Assembly (NCBI GenBank): GCA_910589125.1
Contig: CAJURX010000016.1
Location: 1-23,373 of the forward strand
Direction: 5' to 3'
Length of the DNA: 23,373 nt
DNA from: an uncultured Eggerthellaceae bacterium
GTDB taxonomy: Bacteria; Actinomycetota; Coriobacteriia; Coriobacteriales; Eggerthellaceae
Shown here: positions 4,942 to 12,421 of the stretch, piece after piece
Layout: each line of letters starts with the position of its first letter
Position numbering within the stretch: position 1 is the stretch's first letter
Translations under genes and position numbers: made by a program
Notes under the pieces: generated by a model
What the model was told of the DNA's origin: nothing
What the model saw: only the letters and a program-made list of their open reading frames with translations
Databases searched by the model: none

Positions 4942-5034
4942 ATGCGCGTGCTGCTGACTCTGGGAATCGCTATATTGTTGATCGTCACGCTTCCGATCGT
5001 GGTGATCGCGAATTTGCTGCATATGCAGAAATAG
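4942..5034 (+). CDS. 30-residue single-span membrane peptide
   Basis: ATG 4942 to TAG 5032-5034 encodes 30 residues, MRVLLTLGIAILLIVTLPIV..., one hydrophobic span followed by a short polar HMQK tail. GAGGGG at 4928-4933 gives an eight-base spacing to the start. The gene is too short for routine callers. A Pro in the middle of the span and a positively charged start fit a small inner-membrane protein with its N-terminus in the cytoplasm, or a type I toxin peptide. No antisense RNA promoter was recognised opposite it, so the toxin idea is speculative. Confidence 0.5.
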   Translation: MRVLLTLGIAILLIVTLPIVVIANLLHMQK

Positions 5035-5078
5035 GGGAGGTGTCTCACCCCCGCCCGCTCGGCATCACCTCACACCGC

Positions 5079-5993
5079 TCAAAACCGTTCTTCGTGCACC
5101 TTGACTAGTAGCTCGTTGTCGAATGTGCGGGTGGGAGCAGGTCCTTCTGGCATGCCGAGCGAGAGGATGGCTTCGAGCTGCCAGGGAGCAGGAACGTCCA
5201 GCAGATTGGCAACGAAGTCCTGGGTCGAGCGCCCGTCGGCGGCTGTACGCATGCGGCCTTGAATCCAGCAGCTACCCACGCCTGATGCCGATGCCTCCAG
5301 GTGCATGTTCGCCATGACGATGGAGCAATCCTCGATCCAGGTATCGGCTACGTCGGGGTTGCCCAGCACCACGATGGCAGCATCAGCGCCAGTCAGCATG
5401 GCTGCCCCCGAGTCACGGCACTCGGCTAGCGCGCTCAACGTTCCGCGGTCTCGTACGATGATGAGCTCCCACGGCCTGCGCCTGCGCCCCGATGCGGAGA
5501 GCAGCCCAGCGCGCACGATGCGATCCAGCAGCGCTTGGGGTACCGGCTCTCCAGAGTATGTGCGCACGCTGCTCCGTGCCGTCATGGCTGCCAGCACGTC
5601 AACGCCCGGCTGAGAGGCGAACTCATCCTTCTCGGGCAGTATCTCGATCCAGCATCCATCGGGGTCCTCGATGAAGTACAGCCCCATCGCCTCGTTCTCA
5701 TGGCAGATGCAGCCCATCTGCTCGTGCAGCGCGTGAGCAGCATCGAAGTCGGGCACCGTGAAGGCGATATGCGAGTCGCGACCTCCATTATCGTAAGGCT
5801 CGATGCGCCCACGATTCCATGTGAGCTCTAGCTGGAATCCCGACCCTCCACTGCCAATGAATGCGTTGACCCAAGATCCATCCTCGGGACCCATGCGACG
5901 GATCTCCTTCATGCCCAGTGCTCGCTCATAGAAGGTAAGGGACTTGTCCAGATCGAGCACATGCAAGCAGCGATGGATCGCCTTGCTCTCCAT
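5079..5993 (-). CDS. Glyoxalase-like VOC domain fused to a nitroreductase
   Basis: This 304-residue protein starts at ATG 5993 with GAAGGAGA just upstream. Residues 4-120 form a vicinal-oxygen-chelate domain that retains all four metal-ligand positions of glyoxalase I by alignment with GloA from memory: His7, Glu56 (QLELTWN), His75 (SHIAF) and Glu117 (WIEIL). Residues about 132-304 are a nitroreductase/FMN-dependent oxidoreductase domain starting with RSSVRTYSGEPVP, the usual phosphate/FMN-binding arginine motif. The fusion suggests a cytosolic enzyme that handles reactive aldehydes or nitro/quinone compounds, with substrate channelling or co-regulation. Substrate is unknown. It is a single-gene unit, divergent from the restriction gene. 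Confidence 0.88.
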   Translation of the reverse strand: MESKAIHRCLHVLDLDKSLTFYERALGMKEIRRMGPEDGSWVNAFIGSGGSGFQLELTWNRGRIEPYDNGGRDSHIAFTVPDFDAAHALHEQMGCICHENEAMGLYFIEDPDGCWIEILPEKDEFASQPGVDVLAAMTARSSVRTYSGEPVPQALLDRIVRAGLLSASGRRRRPWELIIVRDRGTLSALAECRDSGAAMLTGADAAIVVLGNPDVADTWIEDCSIVMANMHLEASASGVGSCWIQGRMRTAADGRSTQDFVANLLDVPAPWQLEAILSLGMPEGPAPTRTFDNELLVKVHEERF

Positions 5994-6202
5994 GATGGTC
6001 TCCTTCGAGTCGTAAAGCGTTGCTTTCTGTCAGACTAGCAGGATCATGGCAAATGGAGCTTGGAATGAGCTGTGCTGGCAAAGATCGCTCAAGCTCGTGA
6101 TGCTGCATCTGCGGGATCTTGATCCTGGCCATCGGGGACCCCGTCAGGTGCGTCAGGGCTGCACATGAAGCATGCGGTTCAAGACAGGGAGGGAAGGTGC
6201 TC

Positions 6203-7687
6203 ATGGTCCTCATGGAGAACAACGGATATGACCCGGCTGACCCGGAGGATATCGAGCGCTATGCGAAGCGGCTCGAGGGCATGACCTTTCGTGACGTGCT
6301 CGATCTGAGCATCGTCCCCGATGGCGCTTCGCGTGATTACGGCAGCAAGCGATACAAGGGCGGGCTGGGGACGCTCTTGGAAGAGCGGTACTTCGGGTAC
6401 GGGGCGAATAGCAGCTCAGAACCTGATTTCGCTGAGGCGGGGGTGGAGCTCAAGACGACCTGCCTCGACCGCAAGAAGGATGGTTCCTTGGTTCCGGGAG
6501 AGCGGCTCGTCATAACCATGATCCCCATGGACGGCCCGATCGAGCTTGACCTCTTTACGTCACATCTTTGGGATAAGGCGAATCTGATCTTGCTGGTGTT
6601 CTACGAGCGCGATCGGCGCAAGGAGAGCTACGATCAAGCAATCCGCCATGTGGCACTGTTCACGCCGCCGGATGAGGATATTCGCATCATCCGCGACGAC
6701 TACGAGAAGATTGCCTCTTACGTGCGGGCGGGAAGAGCCCATGAGCTGTCGGAGGGCATGACCTCATATCTGGGGGCGTGCACCAAAGGTGCTCGCGAGA
6801 AGGATATGTGGGTCGACCAGTTCTACCCTCCTCACGTACCCGCGAAGCGCCGCGCATTCTGTTTCAAGAAGAGCTACATGACCTACATCTTCAAGAAGCA
6901 TATCCTCGGTGAAGGGGATGACGCTGAGCCCATCATCAAGGACGTCGGCCAGCTCGGGTCCGAGACCTTGGACGAATACATCCTCGCGAGGGTCCGTGCG
7001 CATGTGGGCCGAAGCGACAGAGAGCTCTGCGAGCTGCTCCAGATTCCCTATACGGGCAAGAAGGGTCAGTGGTCGCAGATCGTATATGCCCTGCTCGGTG
7101 TCAGGAGCGGCAAGGCTGAGGAATTCGAGAAAGCGGGCATCTCCGTGCGAGCAGTGAGGCTGGAGAATACGGGTTCGCTCAAAGAGGCCCTTTCGCTCGA
7201 GACCTTCAAGTTCAAGGAGGTCGCCGAGCAGGAATGGGAGGATTCGCAGCTCCGAGCCTATCTAGAGGAGACGAGGTTCCTCTTCGTGACGTTCAAGAAG
7301 GAAGATGATGCCGTTCGCCTTGCCGGGGCGCGGTTCTGGTCGATGCCTCTAGAGGCGATCGATGGTCCTGTGCGTGCGTGCTGGGAGCGCACGCGAGATA
7401 CGATCAAGAGGGGTGTCAAGCTCACCGTTGACGTGCTCGATAGTGGTAAGTCGGTGGTGCACAACGATCTTCCGAAAGCAGGGGAAGTGGGGTCGGTGGC
7501 TCATGTTCGCCCCCATGCTTCGAGGAGCGGATACAGGTTGGAGGACGGAGAGGTCATCGGGGATCCCGACAAGTACGGGGATGAGCTCCCAGATGGTCGC
7601 GTCATGACCAAGCAGAGCTTCTGGCTCAATCGGTCCTACGTGCATGGGATCGTCTGCTCCGATGAGCAGCAATCCGGCGGCCGCTGA
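6203..7687 (+). CDS. Sau3AI/MutH-type restriction endonuclease
   Basis: A 494-residue enzyme. The start at ATG 6203 is chosen because GGGAGGGAAGG lies five bases upstream; an in-frame ATG at 6119 has no such site. The N-terminal half carries the MutH-family core KGGLGTLLEERYFG (Glu61) and EPDFAEAGVELKTT. Its D-E-x-K catalytic residues are Asp75, Glu82 and Lys84. Length and two-domain layout fit Sau3AI, which cuts at GATC with a second MutH-like C-terminal half acting as an effector domain. The cytosine methyltransferase and vsr genes directly downstream support a restriction-modification role rather than mismatch repair. GATC recognition is inferred from the family. GATC occurs throughout the window, so the host must be protected if the enzyme is active. 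Confidence 0.9.
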   Translation: MVLMENNGYDPADPEDIERYAKRLEGMTFRDVLDLSIVPDGASRDYGSKRYKGGLGTLLEERYFGYGANSSSEPDFAEAGVELKTTCLDRKKDGSLVPGERLVITMIPMDGPIELDLFTSHLWDKANLILLVFYERDRRKESYDQAIRHVALFTPPDEDIRIIRDDYEKIASYVRAGRAHELSEGMTSYLGACTKGAREKDMWVDQFYPPHVPAKRRAFCFKKSYMTYIFKKHILGEGDDAEPIIKDVGQLGSETLDEYILARVRAHVGRSDRELCELLQIPYTGKKGQWSQIVYALLGVRSGKAEEFEKAGISVRAVRLENTGSLKEALSLETFKFKEVAEQEWEDSQLRAYLEETRFLFVTFKKEDDAVRLAGARFWSMPLEAIDGPVRACWERTRDTIKRGVKLTVDVLDSGKSVVHNDLPKAGEVGSVAHVRPHASRSGYRLEDGEVIGDPDKYGDELPDGRVMTKQSFWLNRSYVHGIVCSDEQQSGGR

Positions 7688-7792
7688 TCCGGATCGCCTT
7701 GCTGGGTGGGTGTCATCTGGGACCGATGGAATGCGATCGATCGGATAGAATACGAACGCAATGAAGGCACAGTAGCTAAGGAGAAACGTGCC
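7688..7792 (+). promoter_or_regulatory. GATC-rich spacer and candidate promoter before the methyltransferase
   Basis: The 105-bp gap contains TAGAAT (7746-7751) as a possible -10 box with no good -35. Four GATC sites lie in it, at 7686-7689 (overlapping the preceding stop), 7692-7695, 7735-7738 and 7739-7742; the last pair abuts the -10. AAGGAG at 7778-7783 is the ribosome site for the next gene. Methylation of these sites could feed back on transcription, which is inference. Confidence 0.45.
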
Positions 7793-9064
7793 ATGCAGCA
7801 GATCAGGGTCGCCGAGCTCTTTGCCGGCGTGGGAGGCTTTCGCCTTGCATTGGATGGCTATGCCGCAACCGAGGATGCAACCTTCCAAAGGGATGCGGCG
7901 GGTCCATTCAAGACCGTTTGGGCGAATCAATGGGAGCCACCGGGAAGCGATGCCAAGCAGTTCGCCTGGCGATGCTATGAGGAGCGCTTCGGCCAAGGCA
8001 GCTGCGTCAATGAGGACATCAACCGCGTCCTCGACGACCTTGAGGCTGGCAAGGTGGAGATCCCGGATGTGGATATGGTCGTGGGCGGATTCCCCTGTCA
8101 GGATTACTCTGTGGCTAGGCCCCTTTCCCAGGCCGGTGGCATCGAAGGGAAGAAGGGCGTCCTGTGGTGGGACATCTATAGGTTCCTGCATCTGAAAGGG
8201 CCGCGCTATGTGCTGCTGGAGAATGTCGACCGCCTCTTGAAGAGCCCTGCATCTCAGCGCGGGCGCGATTTCGCGATCATGCTGGCGTGCTTCGCTGACC
8301 TTGGGTACTCGGTCGAATGGCGCGTGATCAACAGTGCTGAATACGGTGCCCCTCAGCGTCGCAAGCGCGTTTACATCTATGCTGAGCTGGATGCTCCGGA
8401 ATGGGACCTTGAAGAGAGGGTGAAGGACGGGGTGATCGCATCGGCGTTCCCCGTCCAGGAGCGGAAGGACCCCTCCTCGTTTTGGATCCCTGATGACCCC
8501 TATGAGGCAACGCATTCGTTCAATGTCGAAGCCAGCAAGAGGTCTCCGTTCCTGAATGCGGGTGCGATGCAGGCGTGCCAGGTCCTGACAGCCAACGTGC
8601 TGGAAGCCTACGACGGTGAGCGTGGAACGCTCGGTGATGTGATCGTCCCTCCAGGAGAGGTGCCGGAGGAGTTCTACATCCCCGAGGATAAGCTCGAAAG
8701 ATGGCGATACCTGAAGGGCGGCAAGAGCGAAGAGCGGATCGACAAGAAGACCGGCTTCAAATACCGCTACTCCGAAGGGAGCATGGCCTTCCCGGATTCC
8801 CTGGAGAACCCTTCGCGCACCATCCTGACAGGCGAGGGCGGCACGGGCGCCTCGCGGTTCAAGCACGTGGTCAAGATAGGCGATCGCTACAGGCGCTTGG
8901 TCCCCGACGAGCTCGATCAGCTGCAGGGCTTTCCGAAGGGATGGACGAGAACGGGGATGACCGACGGGCAGCGAGCGTTCTGCATGGGCAATGCGCTCGT
9001 GGTCCCGATCCCCCATGCCATAGGCAAGGTGATCGCACAGAGGCATTGCGATGGCGAAAGCTGA
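7793..9064 (+). CDS. DNA cytosine-5 methyltransferase (probable GATC, Sau3AI partner)
   Basis: A 423-residue enzyme starting at ATG 7793 with AAGGAG nine bases upstream. Canonical C5-methyltransferase motifs are present in order. Motif I is VAELFAGVGGFRLAL (SAM binding) and motif IV is GGFPCQDYSVA with catalytic Cys102. Motif VI is VLLENVDRLL, motif VIII is EYGAPQRRKRVYI and motif X is MGNALVVPIPHAIG. The target-recognition region includes KYRYSEGSMAFPDSLENPSRTI. It transfers methyl groups to C5 of cytosine, protecting host DNA from the adjacent endonuclease. Because the endonuclease is Sau3AI-like, the expected target is the C of GATC. Its last 14 bases overlap the vsr gene, so the two are co-translated. 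Confidence 0.95.
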   Translation: MQQIRVAELFAGVGGFRLALDGYAATEDATFQRDAAGPFKTVWANQWEPPGSDAKQFAWRCYEERFGQGSCVNEDINRVLDDLEAGKVEIPDVDMVVGGFPCQDYSVARPLSQAGGIEGKKGVLWWDIYRFLHLKGPRYVLLENVDRLLKSPASQRGRDFAIMLACFADLGYSVEWRVINSAEYGAPQRRKRVYIYAELDAPEWDLEERVKDGVIASAFPVQERKDPSSFWIPDDPYEATHSFNVEASKRSPFLNAGAMQACQVLTANVLEAYDGERGTLGDVIVPPGEVPEEFYIPEDKLERWRYLKGGKSEERIDKKTGFKYRYSEGSMAFPDSLENPSRTILTGEGGTGASRFKHVVKIGDRYRRLVPDELDQLQGFPKGWTRTGMTDGQRAFCMGNALVVPIPHAIGKVIAQRHCDGES

Positions 9065-9524
9065 GGCAAGCCTGCGACCTCAGAAGGTCCCTCGTCCGCC
9101 ACGGTCGAGCTCAGAGGCGACCACCAAGGTCATGAAGAGCAACAAGCGAGCGAACACCAAGCCCGAGATGCTCGTGCGCAAGAAGCTGTGGGAGGCAGGG
9201 CTTCGCGGATATCGCCTGCAATGGAAGACGGCAGGCAGGCCAGATATCGCTTGGCCGGGGAAGAAGGTCGCGATCTTCGTGAACGGGTGCTTTTGGCATA
9301 GATGCCCGAAATGCGATCTGCCCATTCCCAAGAGCAATGTGGAGTATTGGGTCGTGAAGTTCGAGACGAATGTCGAACGCGACCAGAGGAAGATCCGTGA
9401 GCTGGAAGAGGCCGGCTGGACGGTCCACGTGATCTGGGAGTGCGAGCTCAAGAAGGATACCATCGACCAGACATTCGCTACCCTGTTGCCTCAGCTCGCT
9501 GAAGAGCTGGGGAAGAGGCCCTAA
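9051..9524 (+). CDS. vsr: Very short patch repair endonuclease
   Basis: This 157-residue protein overlaps the methyltransferase end by 14 bases. The Vsr fold is clear: AGRPDIAWP with catalytic Asp65, then NGCFWHRCPKC with His83 and zinc-type cysteines 80, 85 and 88. These are followed by NVERDQRKIRELEEAGW and then IWECEL with Cys131. Vsr nicks beside T:G mismatches left when 5-methylcytosine deaminates, limiting C-to-T mutation at the methylated sites. Its coupling to the methyltransferase fits that task. About 30 residues precede the usual start of the family, so translation could begin further in, near the MKSNKR segment. It converges with the thioesterase gene, and the two stop codons overlap at 9521-9524. 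Confidence 0.94.
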   Translation: MAKAEASLRPQKVPRPPRSSSEATTKVMKSNKRANTKPEMLVRKKLWEAGLRGYRLQWKTAGRPDIAWPGKKVAIFVNGCFWHRCPKCDLPIPKSNVEYWVVKFETNVERDQRKIRELEEAGWTVHVIWECELKKDTIDQTFATLLPQLAEELGKRP

Positions 9525-9955
9525 GCCTCCAAGCCTTCCGCATAGACGGCGAAGAGGTCGGGGAAGGTGCGCTTGATGTTCACGGGCTTGAAGGTCTCGC
9601 GTTCGACGACGCAGACGGTCACGAGCGCATCCACGAGCGGATGGTCGGTCTCGGGGTCATCGCCTGCTCGAAAGACGCGCTGGTGGTACACCGTGCGCAT
9701 GGGTTGGTTCTTCGCGACGGTCGTGCGCACGAACCCCGCCTCTCCGTAGCGCAGTGGGCTGCGATATTCGATCTCCACAGAGCGGATCGGGCTCATGTAT
9801 CCTGCCGCCTCGATGCGTTCGCTGTAGGAGAATCCCGCGGCATCCAGGAAGTCGATGCGCGCGTCCTCGAAGTACAGCAGGTAGTTCGCGTGATAGACCA
9901 CGCCCATCATGTCGGTCTCGCCATAGCGAACGGTAATGGGGGTATCAGTATGCAT
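9521..9955 (-). CDS. YbgC-type acyl-CoA thioesterase (hotdog fold)
   Basis: A 144-residue protein starting at ATG 9955. The 4-hydroxybenzoyl-CoA thioesterase signature YGETDMMGVVYHANYLLYFEDAR is near the N-terminus, with the catalytic Asp15 and His22. It hydrolyses acyl-CoA thioesters in the cytosol; members of this group act on short-chain or hydroxybenzoyl-CoA substrates, or in phospholipid-related processes. The ribosome site is weak (GAGG 13 bases upstream), but an extended -10 promoter lies 44 bases upstream of the start. It may alternatively be read from the gene upstream, whose frame overlaps the start by 11 bases. Confidence 0.88.
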   Translation of the reverse strand: MHTDTPITVRYGETDMMGVVYHANYLLYFEDARIDFLDAAGFSYSERIEAAGYMSPIRSVEIEYRSPLRYGEAGFVRTTVAKNQPMRTVYHQRVFRAGDDPETDHPLVDALVTVCVVERETFKPVNIKRTFPDLFAVYAEGLEA

Positions 9956-10256
9956 GGATGGTCGCGCCTCGATCTGTATTCGTCCTGAGATGGCGAAGAT
10001 TATAGCAAGCGGCGGATCGCCCCTGCGCAGCTTGTCGTGCAGGTCCTGGAAAGCGGAAGGAGCCCCGAGAGGCTCCTTCTTGGTGCAGCTGCGCCTTCCA
10101 TTGGCGCTTCGCTCTGGCGCGGTCGTACTTCGTGGGCCCATGTGCGCCATGGCCGCATGCGTAGCCGTTGTAGCGTGGCTTCTTGGCCAAGGCCGCCTCT
10201 TCCGCCGTCTGCTTCCATACGACGTTGTCCGCGGCGGTGCGCTTCTTCGCTGCCAT
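9945..10256 (-). CDS. Small basic hypothetical protein
   Basis: It starts at ATG 10256 with a very strong AAGGAGGTGA ribosome site. The first 65 residues (MAAKKRTAADNVVWKQTAEEAALAKK..., then YACGHGAHGPTKYDRARAKRQWK) look like a real, Lys/Arg-rich protein with a CGHGAHG motif. The remaining about 38 residues pass through a GC-rich hairpin (10057-10078) and a promoter for the next gene, and look less protein-like. A late frameshift may therefore have extended it, though the 11-base overlap with the thioesterase start would fit coupling. Family not recognised; it might bind nucleic acid, given its charge. Confidence 0.6.
   Translation of the reverse strand: MAAKKRTAADNVVWKQTAEEAALAKKPRYNGYACGHGAHGPTKYDRARAKRQWKAQLHQEGASRGSFRFPGPARQAAQGRSAACYNLRHLRTNTDRGATIHAY
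9999..10007 (-). promoter_or_regulatory. Extended -10 promoter for the thioesterase gene
   Basis: On the minus strand TGCTATAAT is a perfect TATAAT with the TGn extension. The -35 region is not recognisable, as is usual for extended -10 promoters. It would start transcription about 37 bases before ATG 9955. Confidence 0.55.
10057..10078 (-). terminator. Hairpin inside the tail of the small basic gene
   Basis: AAGGAGCC and GGCTCCTT form a perfect 8-bp stem with a 6-base loop. On the minus strand it is followed by CCGCTTTCC, a poor T-tract. It could be a weak terminator if the small gene really ends earlier than its open frame. Confidence 0.4.
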
Positions 10257-10366
10257 CAGCCTCACCTCCTTCATGCCTCGCTCGTCCCATATCGTGAAGC
10301 GAGGGCATGATAGCACCGTGGGCGTACAGCTGTCGAAAGCGCATCAGGGAAGGGTGTGTCATGGGA

Positions 10367-11173
10367 TTACAGGGCAGTTCCCGTTTCGGCCAGCTGCTGG
10401 TTGATCCTCGCAAGGGCATCGGCGAGGTATTGTGACTCTTCTGAAGATAGGCTCTCGCTTTCAAGCCCAGATAGCTTGCTCATCGTATCGGCGTACTGGG
10501 ACATGAATCTTGCGTACTCAGCGATGAGCGTTGGCGAATCAGGGTTCGCGTTGTACTTCTCCATGAAAGCGCAATACTCGTCAAAGAATGCTTCATAGCT
10601 GTCAACAGCTTCTTTGAAGCTGGGGCGAATGCCATTGACGGGTGCATCTGCAGCCTCCGCTGTGGGAGCTGGTTGCTCAGCTGCTGCGGAAGAGGATGCG
10701 GGTGCCGATGTGCTGGCTGAGCTTGATGCTGAAGATGATTGCGGAGCGCTCAGCCTGACGGTCATATATGATTCGTCTTCTTCATATCGAAGGGAAAGGT
10801 CATAGCCGCTCTCATTTTCGGCATCGAAATGCGACTCGCTCTTCGAATAATCTACGGTGAATCCTTGCGCCTTGCATGCATTCACATATGCATCGTATTG
10901 GTCGAGGCTCGTGTCGCCTATGTAAGCATAGAAAAGCGTGGATGATTCCGTGGAGATCTTGCCATAGGTGGATTCAGGCTTCGGAAGCATTTGTGCCAAG
11001 CCGTCGGTGGGCCATTTCAGCTCTTTGAACTCCTCGGTTGGCGAGGGTATCGTATAGCTATCGAGGGAGCTATCCTTTTGAGAGCAGCTACTCAGTGCTG
11101 AACCGAGCAGCAAGAGTGCTATCGCAAGGCCAAGCAGCCCGTAGCGCGCCACTGTTAGATTCGATATCTTCAT
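10367..11173 (-). CDS. Lipoprotein, last gene of the SPFH envelope operon
   Basis: A 268-residue protein. ATG 11173 is preferred over upstream ATGs because AAAGG lies nine bases before it. The signal peptide GLLGLAIALLLLGSALSSC ends in a lipobox, so the protein is an anchored exported lipoprotein. The middle contains a mixed domain with LKWPTDGLAQMLPKP, a pattern seen in coriobacterial lipoproteins. A Ser/Ala/Pro linker follows. The C-terminal domain, SFKEAVDSYEAFFDEYCAFMEKY...ALARINQQL, appears all-helical and fits my memory of DUF6591. The family name is from memory. It lies about 46 bases downstream of the zinc-ribbon membrane gene in the same direction. Function is unknown. Confidence 0.8.
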   Translation of the reverse strand: MKISNLTVARYGLLGLAIALLLLGSALSSCSQKDSSLDSYTIPSPTEEFKELKWPTDGLAQMLPKPESTYGKISTESSTLFYAYIGDTSLDQYDAYVNACKAQGFTVDYSKSESHFDAENESGYDLSLRYEEDESYMTVRLSAPQSSSASSSASTSAPASSSAAAEQPAPTAEAADAPVNGIRPSFKEAVDSYEAFFDEYCAFMEKYNANPDSPTLIAEYARFMSQYADTMSKLSGLESESLSSEESQYLADALARINQQLAETGTAL

Positions 11174-11219
11174 CGTCATCAACCTTTCTGGGTTCGTGGT
11201 CAATTCATGTTCGCGAGCC

Positions 11220-11726
11220 TCATCCTTGGATGCTCGCTCCGCAGTGGTCGCATTCTTGAGTCGTTCCCTTCGTGATCTCGCTCTTCGCTCCGCATCCCGT
11301 ACAGGTCACCGTTGCCTTCTCGGCGGGGACCACGGGGGCAGTGGTCGGTGCCGGGACTGTGGTAGCTTCTTGATTCCTCAGGATGCGGCCGCCCTGCTCG
11401 TCTATGACGAGGTTCTTCGCTAGGCCCTTCTTGATCATGAGCTTCAGATTTTCCTTCGCGGTGCTATTCGAGGCATTCGTTGCTTGTGAGATGGACGCGA
11501 TGGAGCCCGTTGGGTCATTCGAGAGGATCGTCATATATGCGCGATACTCCTTGATCAGCATCCTCCACTGTATTCCCGTCAGGATCAGGAAGGCTCCGAA
11601 CGCGATATATCCTAACCCCTGAAGGGGGCTGGTTCCTATGATCCCAACTCCTCCTAGCGCGAATAGCGCGCCGAATACGAATTCGACGATGCTCGCCGTT
11701 TGACCTTTCAGCTTCTTTTCCTTCAT
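11220..11726 (-). CDS. Two-helix membrane protein with C-terminal zinc ribbon
   Basis: This 168-residue protein starts at ATG 11726, two bases after the preceding stop. Two hydrophobic spans (about 14-33 and 38-56) are followed by a soluble part that looks like a winged-helix/PCI-type segment (SIASISQATNASNSTAKENLKLMIKKGL). A Pro/Ala linker then leads to a four-cysteine zinc ribbon, CTGCG...CDHCG, at the C-terminus. The layout (membrane anchor plus zinc ribbon) recalls proteins of the YdjG/YdjH kind encoded with SPFH proteins in envelope-stress operons. It is translationally close to its neighbours, so they probably work together. Confidence 0.75.
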   Translation of the reverse strand: MKEKKLKGQTASIVEFVFGALFALGGVGIIGTSPLQGLGYIAFGAFLILTGIQWRMLIKEYRAYMTILSNDPTGSIASISQATNASNSTAKENLKLMIKKGLAKNLVIDEQGGRILRNQEATTVPAPTTAPVVPAEKATVTCTGCGAKSEITKGTTQECDHCGASIQG

Positions 11727-11728
11727 GT

Positions 11729-12421
11729 TCAGATTCCTCCTCTTCTCAGCTGCCGTATCTGATCCGCTCTTTCCTTCATCGCCCTCTCTAGTTCTTCCAG
11801 TGCTACGTCCATGTGCTTTGCATCTCTCCTATCTAGGACACTTGAGATCTTGCTGATCGCATGATCTATCTGGTGATCTGTCGGGGTGATCGATCCTCCG
11901 TCGGAGAATCTCATCTGATCGGCTGCTCTTTGCAGCTTCGCTCTGACCTCCTCAGAGGTGCTGCGTTGAGCGAGCGCATCCAACTCGTCCGCTCTTGCGG
12001 TCATCGCCGTATTCAAAGTGCATTCGTGAAGGTCTTGCTCGGCAGCCTTCTTGGATGCGACGTGGAGCACGATGAGGCCGCTTGCAAAGGCGAGCGCGAT
12101 CAGGAGTGCGATGGCAAGGAATGTGCCGAGCATGTCGAAAGGCGCTGCCAGGAAGATGATGCTCGTTGTGCACAGCGCAAGGGCACAGATGCTGGCAAGG
12201 GAGGTCACGCTTGCCTGGAACAAGAGGGGCGCGCTATGCCTAGGGCGTTGGGCGGCAAGCAGCAACCCAGCGAAGAGCATGCAGATCCCTATCGTGATCC
12301 CTGCAAGGGAAGGACCGAAGAATGCAAGCGCGAACGGCACGATGAGCAAGTAGATGCAAATGGTTGCGATCAAGCAGAGCGCTCCTATGCCGAGAAGCGC
12401 TTTCGAGGTGATGTTCATCAT
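11729..12421 (-). CDS. Four-span membrane protein with helical cytoplasmic tail
   Basis: A 230-residue protein. The ATG at 12421 overlaps the stop of the SPFH gene (ATGATGA) and GGGAGG lies six bases upstream. Four hydrophobic spans fill residues about 7-140. The final 90 residues are charged and look helical (LDALAQRSTSEEVRAKLQRAADQMRF..., then VALEELERAMKERADQIRQL), suggesting a coiled-coil or docking tail. From memory, similar tails occur in proteins that act beside SPFH scaffolds, but no named family is recognised. Coupled translation with the SPFH gene points to a joint membrane complex. Confidence 0.72.
   Translation of the reverse strand: MMNITSKALLGIGALCLIATICIYLLIVPFALAFFGPSLAGITIGICMLFAGLLLAAQRPRHSAPLLFQASVTSLASICALALCTTSIIFLAAPFDMLGTFLAIALLIALAFASGLIVLHVASKKAAEQDLHECTLNTAMTARADELDALAQRSTSEEVRAKLQRAADQMRFSDGGSITPTDHQIDHAISKISSVLDRRDAKHMDVALEELERAMKERADQIRQLRRGGI

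Noticed and set aside
7349..9046. A 565-codon open frame on the minus strand opposite the restriction and methyltransferase genes
   Set aside because: It is antisense to a clear Sau3AI-type endonuclease end and a full C5-methyltransferase. Its His/Arg/Pro-rich composition is that of a GC-rich shadow frame, and there is no ribosome site.
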